NCBI GenBank assembly: GCA_037130425.1
Contig: JBAXTB010000001.1
Location: forward strand, 10,800-74,799
Length of the DNA: 64,000 nt
Direction: 5' to 3'
Source: M3007 sp037130425
GTDB taxonomy: Bacteria > Bacteroidota > Bacteroidia > Chitinophagales > Saprospiraceae
The notes beneath the pieces were generated by a model. The model had not been told where the DNA came from. It did no database searches and was given only the letters and a program-made list of their open reading frames with translations. Position 1 is the stretch's first letter, and every line of letters starts with the position of its first letter. Made by a program: the position numbers and the translations under genes. This document shows, in pieces, positions 62,391 through 64,000 of this stretch.

Positions 62391-64000
62391 TTAAGCCAAT
62401 TCTTCTTTACGTTTCTTTGAAGCCATTAATACGTTGTATTCATCTTGAGAACCAACTACAATGTTTTCATACTCACGTAAACCTGTACCTGCTGGAATTA
62501 AGTGACCAACAATTACATTTTCTTTCAGTCCAAGTAGTTCATCAGATTTAGCACTAATTGCAGCTTCATTCAACACTTTAGTAGTTTCCTGGAAGGAAGC
62601 AGCAGAAATGAAGCTCTTCGTTTGCAATGAAGCACGAGTAATTCCTTGAAGAACTTGATTTGCAGTTGCAGGAACTGCATCACGAGATTCAACAACTCGT
62701 AAATCTTTACGCTTCAACATCGAATTTTCATCACGAAGCTTGCGAGCAGTAACAATTTGACCAGCTTTCAACGTTGAAGAATCACCCGGATCTAACACTA
62801 CTTTCTTATCGAAAATATAATCGTTCTCCAGATTGAACTCCAATTTGTTGTTCATCTGACCTTCTAGGAATTTCGTATCACCTGGATCGAGAATCTCTAC
62901 TTTACGCATCATCTGGCGAACAATTACCTCGAAATGCTTATCGTTGATTTTCACACCTTGTAAACGATATACTTCCTGAATTTCATTCACTAAGTATTCC
63001 TGAACTTTAGTTGGACCTTTAATAGCCAAGATATCTCCTGGTGTAGTTGCACCTTCACTTAATGGCTGACCAGCTTTTACGTAGTCGTTCTCTTGAACCA
63101 AAATGTGTTTACTTAAAGAAATTAGATATTTCTTTTGTTCACCCGTTTTAGATTCAATAATTACTTCTCGGTTACCACGTTTCACTTTACCAAATGAAAC
63201 AATACCATCGATTTCAGAAACTACTGCTGGGTTAGAAGGATTACGAGCTTCAAACAACTCAGTAACACGAGGTAAACCACCTGTAATATCTCCTAATTTA
63301 CCATTTTGTCGAGGGATCTTAACTAGAGTTTCACCTATTTTCACTTTTTGACCATCATTCACAACAATGTGAGCTGCAACTGGAAGTGAATAAGAACGAA
63401 CAACTTCTTTGGAACCATCAATGATTTTAATCATTGGGTTTTTCGTTTTATCACGACGCTCAATGATTACTTTTTCACGGAAACCAGTTTGCTCATCACT
63501 TTCTTCACGGTAAGTAATACCATCCTCTAAGTCTTCAAAACTAATCTTACCAGCTGTTTCAGAAATGATTACAGCATTGTATGGATCCCATTCACAAATC
63601 ATATCCCCTTTCTTCACTGTTGCACCATTTTTAGCGAACATAGAAGCACCATAAGGAATATTAGCAGTTGTTAAGATAACCATCGTCTTTGGATCGATGA
63701 TACGCATCTCAGCTGAACGACCAATTACGATCTCAACTGGATTACCGTTCTCATCTTCCTTAGATACAGTTCGTAATTCATCAATTTCAAGAATACCATC
63801 AAATTTAGCTTCTACTTTTGAGGCAGTTGCTGTATTTGAAGCCGTTCCACCTACGTGGAATGTACGAAGTGTTAACTGAGTACCAGGCTCTCCAATCGAC
63901 TGAGCAGCAATAACTCCTACTGCTTCTCCTTTTTGAACCATGCGTCCACTAGCCAAATTACGACCGTAGCATTTTGAACAAACTCCTTGTTCAGATTCAC
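62391..64000 (-). CDS. rpoC: DNA-directed RNA polymerase subunit beta', C-terminal part (runs off right edge)
   Basis: C-terminal about 536 residues of RNA polymerase beta'. The frame is open to the edge; upstream residues include the zinc-type cysteines of EQGVCSKCYGRNL, then VQKGEAVGVIAAQSIGEPGTQLTLRTFH, the trigger-loop/bridge-helix neighbourhood conserved in all beta' subunits. Further on, QGVKINDKHFEVIVRQMMRKVEI and TKVLNEAAISAKSDELLGLKENVIVGHLIPAGTG confirm it. The C-terminus is AKKRKEEL-like. It ends 11 bases before the DUF3467 gene. Confidence 0.97.
   Translation of the reverse strand, partial: ESEQGVCSKCYGRNLASGRMVQKGEAVGVIAAQSIGEPGTQLTLRTFHVGGTASNTATASKVEAKFDGILEIDELRTVSKEDENGNPVEIVIGRSAEMRIIDPKTMVILTTANIPYGASMFAKNGATVKKGDMICEWDPYNAVIISETAGKISFEDLEDGITYREESDEQTGFREKVIIERRDKTKNPMIKIIDGSKEVVRSYSLPVAAHIVVNDGQKVKIGETLVKIPRQNGKLGDITGGLPRVTELFEARNPSNPAVVSEIDGIVSFGKVKRGNREVIIESKTGEQKKYLISLSKHILVQENDYVKAGQPLSEGATTPGDILAIKGPTKVQEYLVNEIQEVYRLQGVKINDKHFEVIVRQMMRKVEILDPGDTKFLEGQMNNKLEFNLENDYIFDKKVVLDPGDSSTLKAGQIVTARKLRDENSMLKRKDLRVVESRDAVPATANQVLQGITRASLQTKSFISAASFQETTKVLNEAAISAKSDELLGLKENVIVGHLIPAGTGLREYENIVVGSQDEYNVLMASKKRKEELA

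Overview
The window looks like Bacteroidota DNA, but it reads as two different halves joined near a tRNA-Asp gene at about 29.8 kb. The left half (1 to about 29.5 kb) is rich in G+C: a hand-counted 60-base line at 20341 is 58% G+C. It is full of type IX secretion (T9SS) cargo with SprB-like and Ig-like repeats, as seen in Saprospirales-type bacteria. The right half (30 to 64 kb) is AT-rich (lines at 30781 and 43321 count 25 to 27% G+C) and carries ordinary Bacteroidota housekeeping genes ending in rpoC. The tRNA-Asp at the join has an acceptor stem whose two strands do not match each other, so the join may be a recombination point or an assembly chimera.

Left half. A partial uvrA (minus) sits at the edge. 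Next come a 2442-residue surface protein built of about 29 repeats in a strict three-type order (minus), a 1794-residue secreted reprolysin-like metalloprotease (minus), and a secreted thioredoxin-fold protein (minus). Two tandem paralogous T9SS cargo proteins follow (plus), then a UMF1-type transporter translationally coupled to a long-chain acyl-CoA synthetase (plus), a DinB-like protein (minus) and a 953-residue secreted adhesin-like protein (plus). Two intergenic regions hold large inverted repeats (21.1 to 21.4 kb and 25.1 to 25.2 kb).

Defence block (25.3 to 29.5 kb). A single-polypeptide MmeI-like (type IIL) restriction-modification enzyme is followed by a three-gene operon: a predicted ADP-ribosyltransferase toxin, a small antitoxin candidate and a SecB-like chaperone. 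The layout matches the toxin-antitoxin-chaperone scheme of CmdTAC. It is the most interesting functional locus here. A strong terminator and the tRNA-Asp gene follow.

Right half. thyA-folA-GMC oxidoreductase (plus) converges on a Nudix/NrtR-like regulator with a degraded Nudix box. Then come MarC, an operon of a GWxTD protein, a lipid A-type acyltransferase and a family 2 glycosyltransferase, glycerol kinase and a TlpA-like lipoprotein or periplasmic protein (all minus). An AddB-like nuclease and a double-propeller sensor fused to a SpoIIE phosphatase are on plus; a neutral ceramidase-like protein is on minus. About 1.1 kb holds what seems to be a decayed IS4-type transposase. A subtilase, an outer-membrane barrel and a glycosyltransferase form a plus operon. 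A MarR-fadN-fadA-fadE beta-oxidation operon (minus) is interrupted between fadN and fadA by a small four-helix-bundle gene flanked by oppositely oriented heptamer arrays. The window ends with a SUMF1-domain protein, a DUF3467 protein and the 3' end of rpoC (all minus).

All function calls rest on reading motifs by eye; no database search was run.
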